From assembly GCA_007570785.1 (NCBI GenBank), contig ML664161.1, positions 2,201,812-2,265,811 of the forward strand: DNA of 64,000 nt, written 5' to 3'. The notes under the pieces were generated by a model. That model was not told the DNA's origin, did no database searches, and saw only the letters and a list, made by a program, of their open reading frames with translations. Numbering within the stretch: the stretch's first letter is position 1; each line of letters starts with the position of its first letter. Below, in pieces: positions 1-64,000 of this stretch. Source of the stretch: Antilocapra americana (Eukaryota > Chordata > Mammalia > Artiodactyla > Antilocapridae). Both the position numbers and the translations under genes were made by a program.

Positions 1-820
1 TGAGAGAATAGATTTCAAATAATTTCTCCAACAATTTCATTTAAAAAAATTACAAGAGAAATATTTAAATTTTGAGAAGAGAAAAAGATTTCTTTTGTAC
101 AACCGCAATCTATAGTACTCAGTAACCATAAGTTACAATACATGCTCTCAAGAGAAACTGTGAGATTTGTTTTTCGATTAGTTTGTGACTACATTCAAGC
201 TCTGGAGTCTAAGAGTCATTATCTGGAAAAATAAAACATATACGGGATAGTAACATAATATTTCATTTCCCCTAATGTTATGCTAATTGTATCAATTTTG
301 AAACTTGTGTTCATAAAATTTGTAATGACAAAAGACAAAAACACCACAATCTCCTCTACAATCTTTCAACTGCTCAAAGATGTCTCAACATTTTCTACCT
401 ACTTGAAACAGAAGATCTCCCAGGGAGAGTCCTGTGTATATAATGTGCAGTTGCTCTCACATCTTTGATGTAAGTTAATAAAAATATTAACTTCAGTTAG
501 ACTAAGTATATGAGTATATTTTGTTCCCTGCAGAGATCTTGATACCAGTTAGCTTGCTCCTCCCTTAATCTTGTATTTCGTCTCATCTAGAATGACTTTC
601 TCAAATCTATGCAATAAAAAAGCCACTTTATTTACATTTATTCAAAATCATATGTATGTAGTTTTTTTCTAATTTATCATCCACCAACCACCAGTCTATC
701 AAAGTTTCCTTTTATCAGCATCCTCTCCAACACACATTTCTTGTGTTTTGGATTATAGCCACCATTATCATTATGGCATCCTTATATTCTGAGCCTTTTG
801 GCTAAGATCAAGTATAACAT
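1..820. other. Downstream flank of SI, no gene seen
   Basis: AT-rich DNA beyond the 3' end of sucrase-isomaltase. The longest open frame is 62 codons with no recognisable domain. I see no exon, RNA gene or clear repeat. Confidence 0.5.
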
Positions 821-1036
821 GGGAGCTTCCTTGTTGCCTCAGTGGTAAGGAATCCACCTGCCAATGCAGGAGACACAAGAGATGTGGATTCAATCCCTGG
901 GTCAGGAGGATCTCCTGGTGTAGGAAATGGCAATCCACTCCAGTATTGCCTGAAAAATTCCATGGACAGAGGAGCCTGGTGGGCCACCGTCCATGGGGTT
1001 GCAAAGAGTTAGACACAACTGAGCATGTGACTGAGT
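821..1036 (+). repeat. Bov-tA type SINE
   Basis: Starts with a degenerate 'ttgcctcagtggtaagga' tRNA-Glu-like head, followed by 'ggaaatggcaatccactccag', 'catggacagaggagcctggtgg' and a 'gttagacacaactgagc' tail. These blocks recur about twenty times in the window on both strands and mark ruminant SINEs. Confidence 0.85.
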
Positions 1037-1316
1037 GATTCTGAGTTATGAATTCTCTTAAATATTTCAATTATAACAACATTCAAAAATATTAATAAGA
1101 AAAATTATATTCCAGATATTAGTTGGTTAAGTAGATTCAAAGAAACCTAAGTGTTAAAATATACAAATGAATATTATTTTAAATCATGACTTAGAGAGTC
1201 ATTCAACCAGAATGAATGAGCTAAGGCAATTTATTCAGCTAATTAAATACATAGATAGTAAGGTTTTTTCCTCCTATCCATAAAGGAAAGCTAGAGGAAG
1301 AAATCTGGATTTCTAC

Positions 1317-1668
1317 TATGGCCTGAAGCTTGTGTCCCCTTCCCCCAAATTCATATGTTGAACCCCTAATTTTTGAAAAGTTGGTATCTGGAGATGACGC
1401 CTTTGGGACATATACAGTCATGTGGGTGGAGCCCTCATTAATGGAAATAGTGTCCTATAAGAAGAGATGTCAGAGAGCTCAGGTCCTTTCTCTTTGCTTT
1501 CTACTATGTGGAGACACAAGGAGAAACTGGCTTTCTGCAAAGCAGAGAGGGCCCTCACCAGACACCAAATCTGCTGGTGCCTTCATCTCAAACTTCCCAG
1601 AACTGTGAGAAATACATTTTTATTGTTTAAGCCACACAATCTGTGGTCAATAGCAACCCAAACTAACA
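1317..1668 (+). repeat. MLT1A-like MaLR LTR (ancient ERVL)
   Basis: The order of blocks 'tatggcctgaagcttgtgtc', 'ggtggagccctcattaatgg', 'gccctcaccagacaccaaat' and 'gaactgtgagaaatac' is that of MLT1-type mammalian LTRs. It lies downstream of the SI stop codon, so a long 3' UTR could run into it. The short open frames inside it are not genes. Confidence 0.7.
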
Positions 1669-2174
1669 AAATTTCCTTTTGGAAAATAAAGGAAAAAGTA
1701 CATTATTTATATTTTTATACATTTTATTTTTTGTCTTCTAATTAAATGCACAGAATAAGAAATAATGAAATCTGATGACAATTGTGTACGTAACTTAAAT
1801 CTACTAAACATTGAAGAAAATGTCATAAAATTACAAAATTTTTGCTTAATTTAAAAATCATCTGTTTTAATTATATCTTAGCTACACACACATGTATTTA
1901 GTTATTAGATTACAGTTTCAGCTGATACTTAATACAAGCAACTAGAACCATTAAATTTTACTAAATATATTTAAAAATTGAATCTAAGCCATATTAATAT
2001 TATCAAATGAGTATTAATATTGATGAACACTCTGCAATAACTTTAGATAGGTGTTATTAAAGTCATATTTTACACAATACAAGAAACAAGTGAAGAGGGT
2101 AAATTATAAGTATGGTGGTGAAACTTAAATCCAGATGTTAATTTCTCTTTGACAACTCAGACTGATGGTGATCT

Positions 2175-56240
<54,066 letters not shown>

Positions 56241-57119
56241 CTAAAAACACAATACATGTTCATTTCAGAAATTGTAAGAATTGTAATATTTAGCTAAAGA
56301 AAACCAGAGTAGACATGTTAACCACATGCATGATTTACAAAAATTTTACATTAAAAATCTGTAAATAATTTACATTAAACATTAATTACAAATTTATATT
56401 ATTTAGTGTAATAAAATGCATTAAATAATTTACAAATTATTTAATACTAAAATGAAAGTGCAGTCATAACACAAAATATCTATCAGGCAACATGACACAC
56501 TATGTACTAAAATGTTTTGAATATTTGTATTTTGACTCTAAAGTAGAGAAGGAAAATCAAATGTCATAGTTTTTCAATTCAGAACACAGAATGATTGTGT
56601 TGTTTCTGTAAATTATTATGTATATTACTCAGGAATTTTGATTCCAAGCTTATTTTACACTTTATATTGATTGCTACTTTTTGTGTGTAAAATGACTCTA
56701 CAAAATCCTTCAAAAAGACATGCATTTTAGAGTTCTTTTCTTTTACTATATTCAAATTGTATTATTCCTTACTTTGTGATTGGTCTTTCTATTGGTTAAT
56801 TACATCTCACCCAGTATTTGAAATAGGAAATGTGGCCAAAGATCAGAGCTAATTAGTTTGTATAGGGGTGGAAGCTAAGACCTCTGAAAACAAAGAAATG
56901 CTATGACGTTGATGGCTAGTTGCTTTACCACAATCCATTCTCCCATCTTTCTTATTTATTAAATTAATATATTGTTGAGAGAGCAATGTGCCCATATGTA
57001 TTTCTCAGTCCCTTTTAAGGAAGTTGTATATAATATCCCAGATCTCCTTAAAAGAAAGGATATAAGATGATCAAATAAGGGTATCCTTTGCTCTTCCAGA
57101 TTCCAGGCCTAGAATGCAT
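56241..57119 (-). other. SI intron, no gene
   Basis: Start of a long upstream intron. No exon or clear repeat recognised. Confidence 0.5.
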
Positions 57120-57343
57120 ACATGTGCTGTTCTGTGCTTAGTTGCTCAGTTGTGCCCAGCTCTATGCGACCCCATAGACTATAGCCTGCCAGCCTCCTCT
57201 GTCCATGGGGATTTTCCAGGCAAGAATACTGGAGTGAGTTGCCATGCCCTCTTCCAGGGGATTTTCCCAAGCCAGGGATTAAACCCAAGTCTCCAACATG
57301 GCAGGTGGATTATTTACCCTCTGAGCCACCAGGGAAATCAGAA
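57120..57343 (-). repeat. Bov-tA SINE
   Basis: Antisense: 'gttgctcagttgtgcccagc', 'gcctgccagcctcctctgtc', 'gccaccagggaaat'. Confidence 0.85.
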
Positions 57344-57897
57344 ATGCATGTACAATGGAATAATAAAAACTGGGAATGAAAAACAAATTATAAATAGGGG
57401 ACACTGACAACACTGAAATTCTAGGCCTGGGATTTTTTATTTTTTTTCCTGCAATAAAATAAATAAATAAATAAATTCTGTCTTGTTTAACCAAATCAGA
57501 TTCTAGGTCTCTGACACTTTTGGCTTCAAGAAATCCTTAACTGATATAGATACTTTGGTACTCATTCCAAAGGCATGGAATTGACTGCCAATGGAAACAG
57601 GAAAATGACTGACTTTAGAAAACTGAAAAACTTGTATATGTCTCCCTCATAGCTATCTTTCTGCCCAGAATCACTTCCCCTTAATAATTTTATGTGTTTT
57701 CGCTTTATCTTTCTTGATAGTTTATCAGCATTGCTGTTTTTTGTAGTTAGGATGAAAATAAACTTACTCTTTAATTTATGGAAACTGCAGAATCCCATCT
57801 AAATCACCCCTTCCCATATAATCTCAATCTCTATGTCCCTTGCTTGCTGTCTTATACTCAGTTGAAAAAACAATACTGGGTGAAAACCTACTGTCTA

Positions 57898-58092
57898 AAA
57901 TCTCTCAGTCATGTTCTATTCTTTAAGGCCTCAGGGACTACAGCTTGCCAGATTCCTCTGTATGTGGAATTCTCCAGACAGGAATCCTAGATTTGGTAGC
58001 CATTCCCTCTCCAGAGGAATCTTCCCAATCCAGGGACTGAACCCAGGTATTCTGCATTGCAGGCAGACCCTTTTCCATCTGAGCCACCATCC
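57898..58092 (-). repeat. Bov-tA SINE
   Basis: Antisense, diverged: 'tctctcagtcatgttctatt', 'ggactgaacccaggtattct', 'catctgagccaccat'. Confidence 0.75.
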
Positions 58093-58189
58093 TCAGAAAA
58101 CATCAACTAGATACAAATCGAGGGACATTCTACCACAAACTTTGCCAGTGATCTTCAGTTTAAAAAGACAAGACTCAGAAATTCCCACA

Positions 58190-59350
58190 ACTTAGGAAGA
58201 AACAGAGATCAAATTGCCAACATCTGTTGGATCATCGAAAAACCACCGGATTTCCAGAAAAAACATCTACTTCTGCTTTATTGACTATGCCAAAGCCTTG
58301 GACTGTGCAGATCACAGCAAACTGTGGAAAATACTTGAAGAGATGGGAATACCAGACCACCTGACCTGTCTCCTGAGAAATCTGTATGCAGGTCAAGAAG
58401 CAACAGTTAGAACTGGACATGACTGGTTCCAAATCAGGAAAGGAGTACATCTAGGCTGTATATTGTCACTGTGCTTATTTAGCCTATATGTAGAGTACAG
58501 CATGCAAAATGCTGGGCTGGATGAAGCACCAGCTGAAATGAAGATTGTCAGGAGAAATATCAATAACCTCAGATATGCAAATGACACCACCCTTATGGCA
58601 GAAAGTGAAGAAGAACCTCTTGATGAAAGTGAAAGAGGAGAGTGAAGGAGTTGGCTTAAAGCTCAACATTCAAAAAACTAAGATCATGATATATGGTCCC
58701 ATCACTTCATGGCAAATAGATGGGGAAACAGTGGAAACAGTGGCAGAATTTATTTTCTTGGGTTCCAAAATAACTGCAGATGGTGATTACAGCCATGAAA
58801 TTAAAGGACATTTACTCCTTGGAAGAAAAGCTGTGACCAACCTAGACAGTATATTAAAAAGCAGAGACATTACTTTGCCGACAAAGGTCCATCTAGTCAA
58901 GGCTATGATTTTTCCAGTAGTCATGTATGAATGTGAGAGTTGGATTATAAAGAAAACTGAGTGCTGAAGAATTGATGCTTTTGAACTGTGGTGTTGGAAA
59001 AGACTCTTGAGAGTTCCTTGGACTGCAAGGGGATCCAACAAGTCCATCCTAAAAGAAATCAGTCCTAAACATTCATTGGAAGGACTGATGGTGAAGATGA
59101 AACTGCAATACTTTGGCCACCTGATGCAAAGAAGTGACTAATTGAAAAAGTCTCTGATGCAGGGAAAGATTGAAGACTGGAGGAGAAGGGAACAGCAGAG
59201 GGTGAGATGTTTGGATGGATCACCGACTTGCTGGACATGAGTTTGAGTGAGCTCCAGGAGTTGGTGATGGACAGGGAAGTCTGGCATGCTGCAGTCCATG
59301 GGGTGGCATAGAGTTGGACACAAGTGAGTGACTGAATTGAATTGAACTGA
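58190..59350 (+). mobile_element. BovB LINE, 5' truncated
   Basis: Plus-strand RT from about KNIYFCFIDYAKALDC to the 3' end 'gactgaattgaattgaactg'. The polymerase box reads YANDTTL where BovB has YADDTTL, so a catalytic Asp is lost. Frames 58214-58645 and 58545-58967 overlap through a frameshift. Not a gene. Confidence 0.88.
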
Positions 59351-59465
59351 GGAGATCCCTGGGTCAGGAAGATCCCCTGGAGAAGGGAATGGCTACCCAC
59401 CCCAGTATTCTTTCTTGGAGAATTCCAGGGACAGAGGAGCCTGGCACAACGGAGTCACTAACATG
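59351..59465 (+). repeat. Bov SINE fragment
   Basis: 'gatccctgggtcaggaagat' and 'agggacagaggagcctgg' directly follow the BovB end. Confidence 0.75.
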
Positions 59466-59989
59466 TTCATTTCTTTCTAAATCTCAGGGCCTACAGTTGT
59501 GTGGCTGAATATGGCTTGAAAAATGTTCTCAATCATGCAGATTGCTCTCCCTTTACATAATCATGAAAGTTAGAGTGGGACCAAAAGACACAATCACACT
59601 ACATTTGCCTAGTTCATTCACTATCACACTGCCCTGGATAACATTTTCCTTTTGTCTCCATGAAAAATCCTCCCTATTCTCATCATCTCCTAACGATTTT
59701 CCTTATTATTTCAGTATGAATAGGAAAGCAATCAGAAGAAATATCAGAATGAAACAGGACAACTACCTGACCATCTCTTTACTTCCTCATACAAAATATG
59801 TTCTGCCTGTGCTTTTATATAAGGAGAACCATTTCGTTTGTGCACCCAGTCCCATGCCTCTTTGCCAGCAAAGATGTTACTCCAGCAATTCTCAACTTTC
59901 TGTCCTGTATCACTAATATTCCACTCATTGCAGGTTATTCCCAATGGCATAAACTAATTTGAATTTTCCCATCTTGTGGCGCTAGTTGT
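59466..59989 (-). other. SI intron, no gene
   Basis: The 124-codon plus-strand frame 59542-59916 has no domain I recognise and no sign of coding. Nothing else seen. Confidence 0.4.
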
Positions 59990-60188
59990 AAACATTGCAA
60001 CTGCCAATGCAGGAGACTCAAGAGAGGCAGGTTCGATCCCTGGGTTGGGAAGATCCAACCAGGGAAGAAGGAAATAACAACCCACTCCAGTATTTTTGCC
60101 TGGAGAATCCCATGGACTGAGGAGCCTGGCAGGCTACAGTCCATGGGGTTGCAAAGAGTGAGATATGACTGAGGTGACTTAGCATGCA
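59990..60188 (+). repeat. Bov-tA SINE
   Basis: 'ggcaggttcgatccctgggt', 'aacccactccagtatttttg', 'catggactgaggagcctggc'. Confidence 0.85.
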
Positions 60189-60707
60189 CACATCTTAAAG
60201 AAACTGTCACCTCATTAATTTCTCCAATTACTGCTCTATTTTTTATGCTTTCCTTATGGCCAAATATAAAAAGCTCACCATATTCTCTATATCTATGTTG
60301 TGACTTCAGTGTTAATGGAATCACATTCTCACTCTGATGAGGCTTTTACTCCAGAACTCTATCAGTATTTCTCTTGTAATAGTTACCAAAGACTTCCATG
60401 ATGCCAAATCCATGCCACTTTTCAGTTCTTATCTTACTAATGTATAAGCATAATTTGCACAATTGGTAATTTTCTCTGTCTTGAAATGCCTTGTTTGCTT
60501 GGCTGACAAGAACAACAGTTAGATTGTTTTCAATCTAATCCATTTATAATTTATGTTCAGTCTCTTTATTGATTCCTTATCATTTCCCTGGGTCAAAGCA
60601 TTGGATGATTCAGAAGTTTAGTTTTTGAACTCTCCCCTTTTCAAGCTCCTTCCTTTGATGATGTCATTGCATCACATAACTTTAAACACTATATACATAA
60701 ATATATG

Positions 60708-60905
60708 TAGGCTCAGACAGTAAAGCATCTGCCTACAATGTGGAAGACCCGGGTTCAATCCCTGGGTTGGGAATATCCTCTGGAGAAGGCAATGGCAACC
60801 CATTCCAGTACTCTTGCCTGGAAAATCCCATGGATGGAGGAGCCTGATAGGCTACAGTCTATGGGGTAGCAAAGAGTTGACATGACTGAGTGACTTCACT
60901 TCACT
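60708..60905 (+). repeat. Bov-tA SINE
   Basis: 'ggttcaatccctgggttggg', 'ggcaacccattccagtactc', 'gttgacatgactgagtgact'. Confidence 0.85.
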
Positions 60906-60908
60906 TCA

Positions 60909-61197
60909 CTTGAACGTTCTTTGGCATTGCCTTTCTTAGGGATTGGAGTGAAAACTGACCTTTTCCAGTCCTATGGCCACTGCTGAGTTTTCCAGATTTG
61001 CTGGCATATTGAATGCAGCACTTTCACATTATCATCTCTTAGGATTTGAAATAACTCCACTAGCTTTGTTCATAGTGATGCTTCCTAAAGCGCATTTGAC
61101 TTCACATTCCAGTATATCTGGCTCTAGGTGAGTGATCACACCATTCTGGTTATCTAAGTCATGAAGATCTTTTTTGTACAGTTCTTCTGTGTATTCA
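60909..61197 (-). repeat. BovB fragment, antisense
   Basis: Collinear with the antisense BovB at 25490-25810 ('ttctttggcattgcctttct', 'gaccttttccagtcct', 'gtacagttcttctgtgtatt'). Confidence 0.85.
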
Positions 61198-61467
61198 TTA
61201 GTTTATATCTCACAATTGGAAAACTTCACTTTGGTTTATATTGAGTGTCTCAGTTTTAATTTGTCCAAAACATAATACTTCCCCTCCTTGTTTGTTTCCC
61301 CATAGTTTTGATACTGTTACTAAACCCTTTTTCTTTTTCGCAGCTGTTTATACCAAAAACTTGAAGTCATTTTTACTCTTCTTTTCTCTCATATCCCATA
61401 TCCAATCAAAGAACAACACTTTCTAGCTTTATGTTTAAAATATGAACAAAATTCAATGTGTGTGCAT

Positions 61468-61690
61468 TTAGTCACTAAGTTGTGTCTGACTCTTTGTGAC
61501 CCCATGGACTGTAGCCCACCAGGTTCCTCTGTCCATGGGATTTTCCAGGCCAGAATACTGGAGAGGGCTGACATTTCCTTCTCCAGGGGATCTTCTTGAC
61601 TCAGGGATTGAACTTGAGTCTTCTGGGTCTCTTTCACTGGCAGACAGATTCTTTACTAATAAGACATCTGGGAAGCTCCCCACAAAATCA
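61468..61690 (-). repeat. Bov-tA SINE
   Basis: Antisense: 'tagtcactaagttgtgtctg', 'tagcccaccaggttcctctg', 'gggattgaacttgagtcttc'. Confidence 0.85.
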
Positions 61691-61735
61691 AACAAATATT
61701 ACTAATTCTACCATTACCGATTTGGCTCAGTCTAC

Positions 61736-62676
61736 TACCGGGAGCCGTCGGGATGCCCCCTTGCTTGGATGACAAGGTCACAAGACTCATAAGGAAACTA
61801 CAAAGCTAACTTTCCTTATCGGGGCATCCCAGGCAGGGCCCCTCCTGGTATTTTGCTTGGGAGTTCTGTTCATGCTCGGAACATTAGCTCATCTCAGTAG
61901 GTCAGTTCCATTTAGAAAGAATTCATCCTGAGGTCATGGCAAAGCCATCACCAGATGGGTTCATACTTGGGTCACCTTTCCACCTCCCACTCCCCTGACC
62001 ACTCCACGGTGGAAGCTCCCTTCCTTTAAGAGATCAGGGGGGACGGGACTTAGGAATGCTCATAACTGTAGCCAGTATAGTTGGAGACACTGATTGCTTT
62101 AGGATAGTGTAGACATAGGAATTCATTATAGTAGTTATATAAGGTTAATAGGGTTTTATTGCTAAAGCAGTGCTGCTAGACTGTCCTACTGTCCTCTTTC
62201 CTTTAAGAACTGGAGTGTCAGAACAGAATGAGACAGGTAGTGGTTGAGGATACTAGAATAAAAAGTTTCAAGCTTAGCCCTTCCCTCTAGCCTCTACACA
62301 GCTGCACCTGATAAGAAAAAAATGTAACCTTTCTGCTTAGACTGATGTACATACCATGATTGAATGAAGTATCCTGAAAACAATAACATAATAAACATAT
62401 TTTTGTTAAATCTGAGTAGAAATCGGACTTGTGCAAGGGGAATGTTTTGATGATAGATTGGGGAATAAGGTCAATGATAAGGTTGCTATGGAAGATAGAA
62501 AACAAAAGATTTTATGAATGATATGTGATTTAATGGGGATGTTTTTGTGGTATAAAACTGTAAACCAACAACAATAAAGAGAGACTGCCTCGTCAACATA
62601 TTGACTCAGCTCAGTACTTCGCTGACGCCACTCTTCCCTTAAGACTGCTGGATTCAGCCAGGGCTGGACCCTGGTA
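61736..62676 (+). repeat. Solo LTR, ERV2/ERVK-like, with TA...TA ends
   Basis: 941 bp flanked by a perfect 6-bp duplication GTCTAC (61730-61735 and 62677-62682). It begins TACCGGGAGCC and ends GGACCCTGGTA, an imperfect inverted repeat. TATAAAA at 62551-62557 and AATAAA at 62573-62578 give the + orientation. A 6-bp duplication fits betaretrovirus-like elements. No internal viral sequence is present, so it is probably a solo LTR left by recombination. Confidence 0.75.
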
Positions 62677-62869
62677 GTCTACCAATATTTTACTTTGTTT
62701 ACTGCAGTAACCTCTTTCTTGGTCTCTCCGTCTTAGTCTTCTCACAGTATGTTATCAACACAGAAACCATTATAATTCCATTAAGATGGAAATTTAATCT
62801 ACCTATTTGTCTGTTCAAGACTCCAGTAGAATTCTGTCTTGGAGTAGAAATTTTACTCCTAAAAGTGGT

Positions 62870-63555
62870 CTGAGTAATTGCTCTATATTATCTGTTTTCA
62901 TACTTCTGTAATTTTATCTCCTGCTGTTCTTCCTTTCACTCATTCTGTTTCAGACATGATGGCCCCCTTGCTGTTTGTAGACTTTAGCAGGTACATTTTT
63001 ACTTCAGGTTCAATTCAGGCTGATTTATTTTCCTTCTGGAATATTATTCCTTCCTTTCTTTCCTTCATCTTTTCAAACAAATGCCACCTTCTCAAAGTAA
63101 CCTTTTGAGCACCCTAATTATAGTTACACCACTGTCATTCCACATCCTCCCTTTTCCTTTTCTGCTTTTTGTTCTCTGTATTAATTATTTAACATAAAAC
63201 ACAATTTTTATTTTTTAAGTTTTTAAAATATTTTTTGATGTGGACCATTTTTTAAAGTCTACTGAATTTGTTACAATATTATTTCTGTTTTATGCTTGGT
63301 TTTTTGGTCACAGGGCATGTGGGATCTTAACTCCCTAAAGAGGGATTGAACCCACATCCCCTGCACTGGAAGGCAATGTATAACCACTGGACCACCAGGA
63401 AATCCCTAAAACAACTTTTTAAGTTATCTGTTTGTTTTCCAACACTGAAATATAATCTCTAAAAGAGAAGAGAGTTTCATTTATTTTGTTCTCCTAGAAT
63501 AGTGTCTAGAACATAGTAGTTCTCAAGTACCTGTTAAATGAATTAATGAATAAAC
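62870..63555 (+). repeat. L2-like LINE 3' end, interrupted
   Basis: 'tttccttctggaatattatt' at 63027 and 'tagaacatagtagttctcaa' plus 'gaattaatgaataaac' at 63508-63557 resemble the L2 3' end. It is interrupted near 63300-63410 by a tRNA-derived repeat. Confidence 0.5.
63300..63410 (-). repeat. tRNA-derived SINE fragment
   Basis: The complement holds 'gggttcaatccct', a tRNA B box, and 'ggatttcctggtggtccagt'. A cetartiodactyl tRNA-derived family different from Bov-tA. Confidence 0.55.
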
Positions 63556-63837
63556 AGTATTGTCTAAAGAAATATTAATTTTCTAAATTATATGTAATAA
63601 ACTTCTAATGTTAAAGCTCAATTTATTTGAATTAAAAATCTATAAGGTGTTGAATATGAAGAGTAGTAGTAATGGGAAGAGTACATTTTTCACACTTTCT
63701 TATTAGAAGTTATTTGAGCTTTAGTACCATCCTTTAGATTCATTTTGATAACAGAAGTGACCATGCACTGAACTCAATGGAGAATGGGTGTGGATTTGAA
63801 TGAAGAGTTGTGATTTAAAAATTCATTTGAAGCAATT

Positions 63838-64000
63838 CTACTCAGATGGACGAAACTGGAGCCCATTATCCAGAGTGAAGTAAGCCAGAAGCAAAAACAA
63901 CAATACAGTATATTAACACATATATATGGAATTTAGAAAGACAGTAACGAGAACCCAACATGGGAGACAACAAAAGGAACGCAGATGTATAGAATAGACT
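63838..64000 (+). repeat. L1 3' region, runs off the window
   Basis: 'gatggacgaaactggagccc', 'agtgaagtaagccagaagc' and 'atatatggaatttagaaaga' are ORF2 end and 3' UTR blocks of artiodactyl L1. Confidence 0.8.

Noticed and set aside
821..1036. tRNA gene suggested by B-box-like 'ggattcaatccc'
   Set aside because: It is the tRNA-derived head of a SINE; no cloverleaf.
1239..1745. Short frames near the SI 3' end as an extra exon
   Set aside because: They lie in the MLT1-like LTR and lack similarity to SI.
58214..58967. Two overlapping 140-codon frames as a gene
   Set aside because: A frameshifted BovB RT with a polymerase-box mutation.
59542..59916. 124-codon plus-strand frame
   Set aside because: No recognisable domain, not supported by splice sites, lies among SINEs.

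Overview
This window is mammalian nuclear DNA, almost certainly from a bovid ruminant (cattle, yak, sheep or goat type). It is AT-rich and full of ruminant repeats: Bov-tA/Bov-A2 SINEs, BovB (RTE) LINEs, L1 and bovid endogenous retroviruses.

The only host gene is the 3' half of sucrase-isomaltase (SI), on the minus strand. I could place 23 coding exons between 56240 and 2175, all with GT donors and AG acceptors. They join without a stop or frame break (2592 coding bases including the TGA, 863 residues). They encode the end of the second trefoil domain, the whole sucrase-side GH31 glucosidase domain and the C-terminal beta domains. The isomaltase half and the membrane anchor must lie beyond the right edge. 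The nucleophile motif (WIDMNE), the acid/base motif (HWLGDN) and RNHN are kept. However, the nearly invariant Asp of the G-x-D-I-C-G-F motif is Asn here. Ruminants are known for very low intestinal sucrase activity, so this is the most interesting host observation.

Region by region: 1-2174 is downstream flank with an MLT1-type LTR and a SINE. 2175-5785 holds the last three exons. 5786-24533 is one very large intron (18.7 kb) that contains two proviruses in the + direction, antisense to SI. The younger (10179-18857) has two LTRs, a 4-bp target duplication (CCTC), a tRNA-Gly-like primer site, gag, a UAG-separated pro-pol, and an uninterrupted 478-codon env. The older (about 19290-24528) has decayed gag, a pol lacking most of reverse transcriptase, an env remnant and a 3' LTR whose last base lies 5 nt inside the SI intron, next to a splice donor. 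24534-56240 holds 20 more exons among BovB, L1 and SINE copies. 56241-64000 is upstream intron with a solo LTR, BovB pieces, SINEs, L2 and L1.

Two BovB copies show inverted 5' segments, as expected from twin priming, one with a perfect 11-bp target duplication. I found no CRISPR array, bacterial-type operon or functional tRNA gene. All repeat family names come from pattern recognition without a database search.
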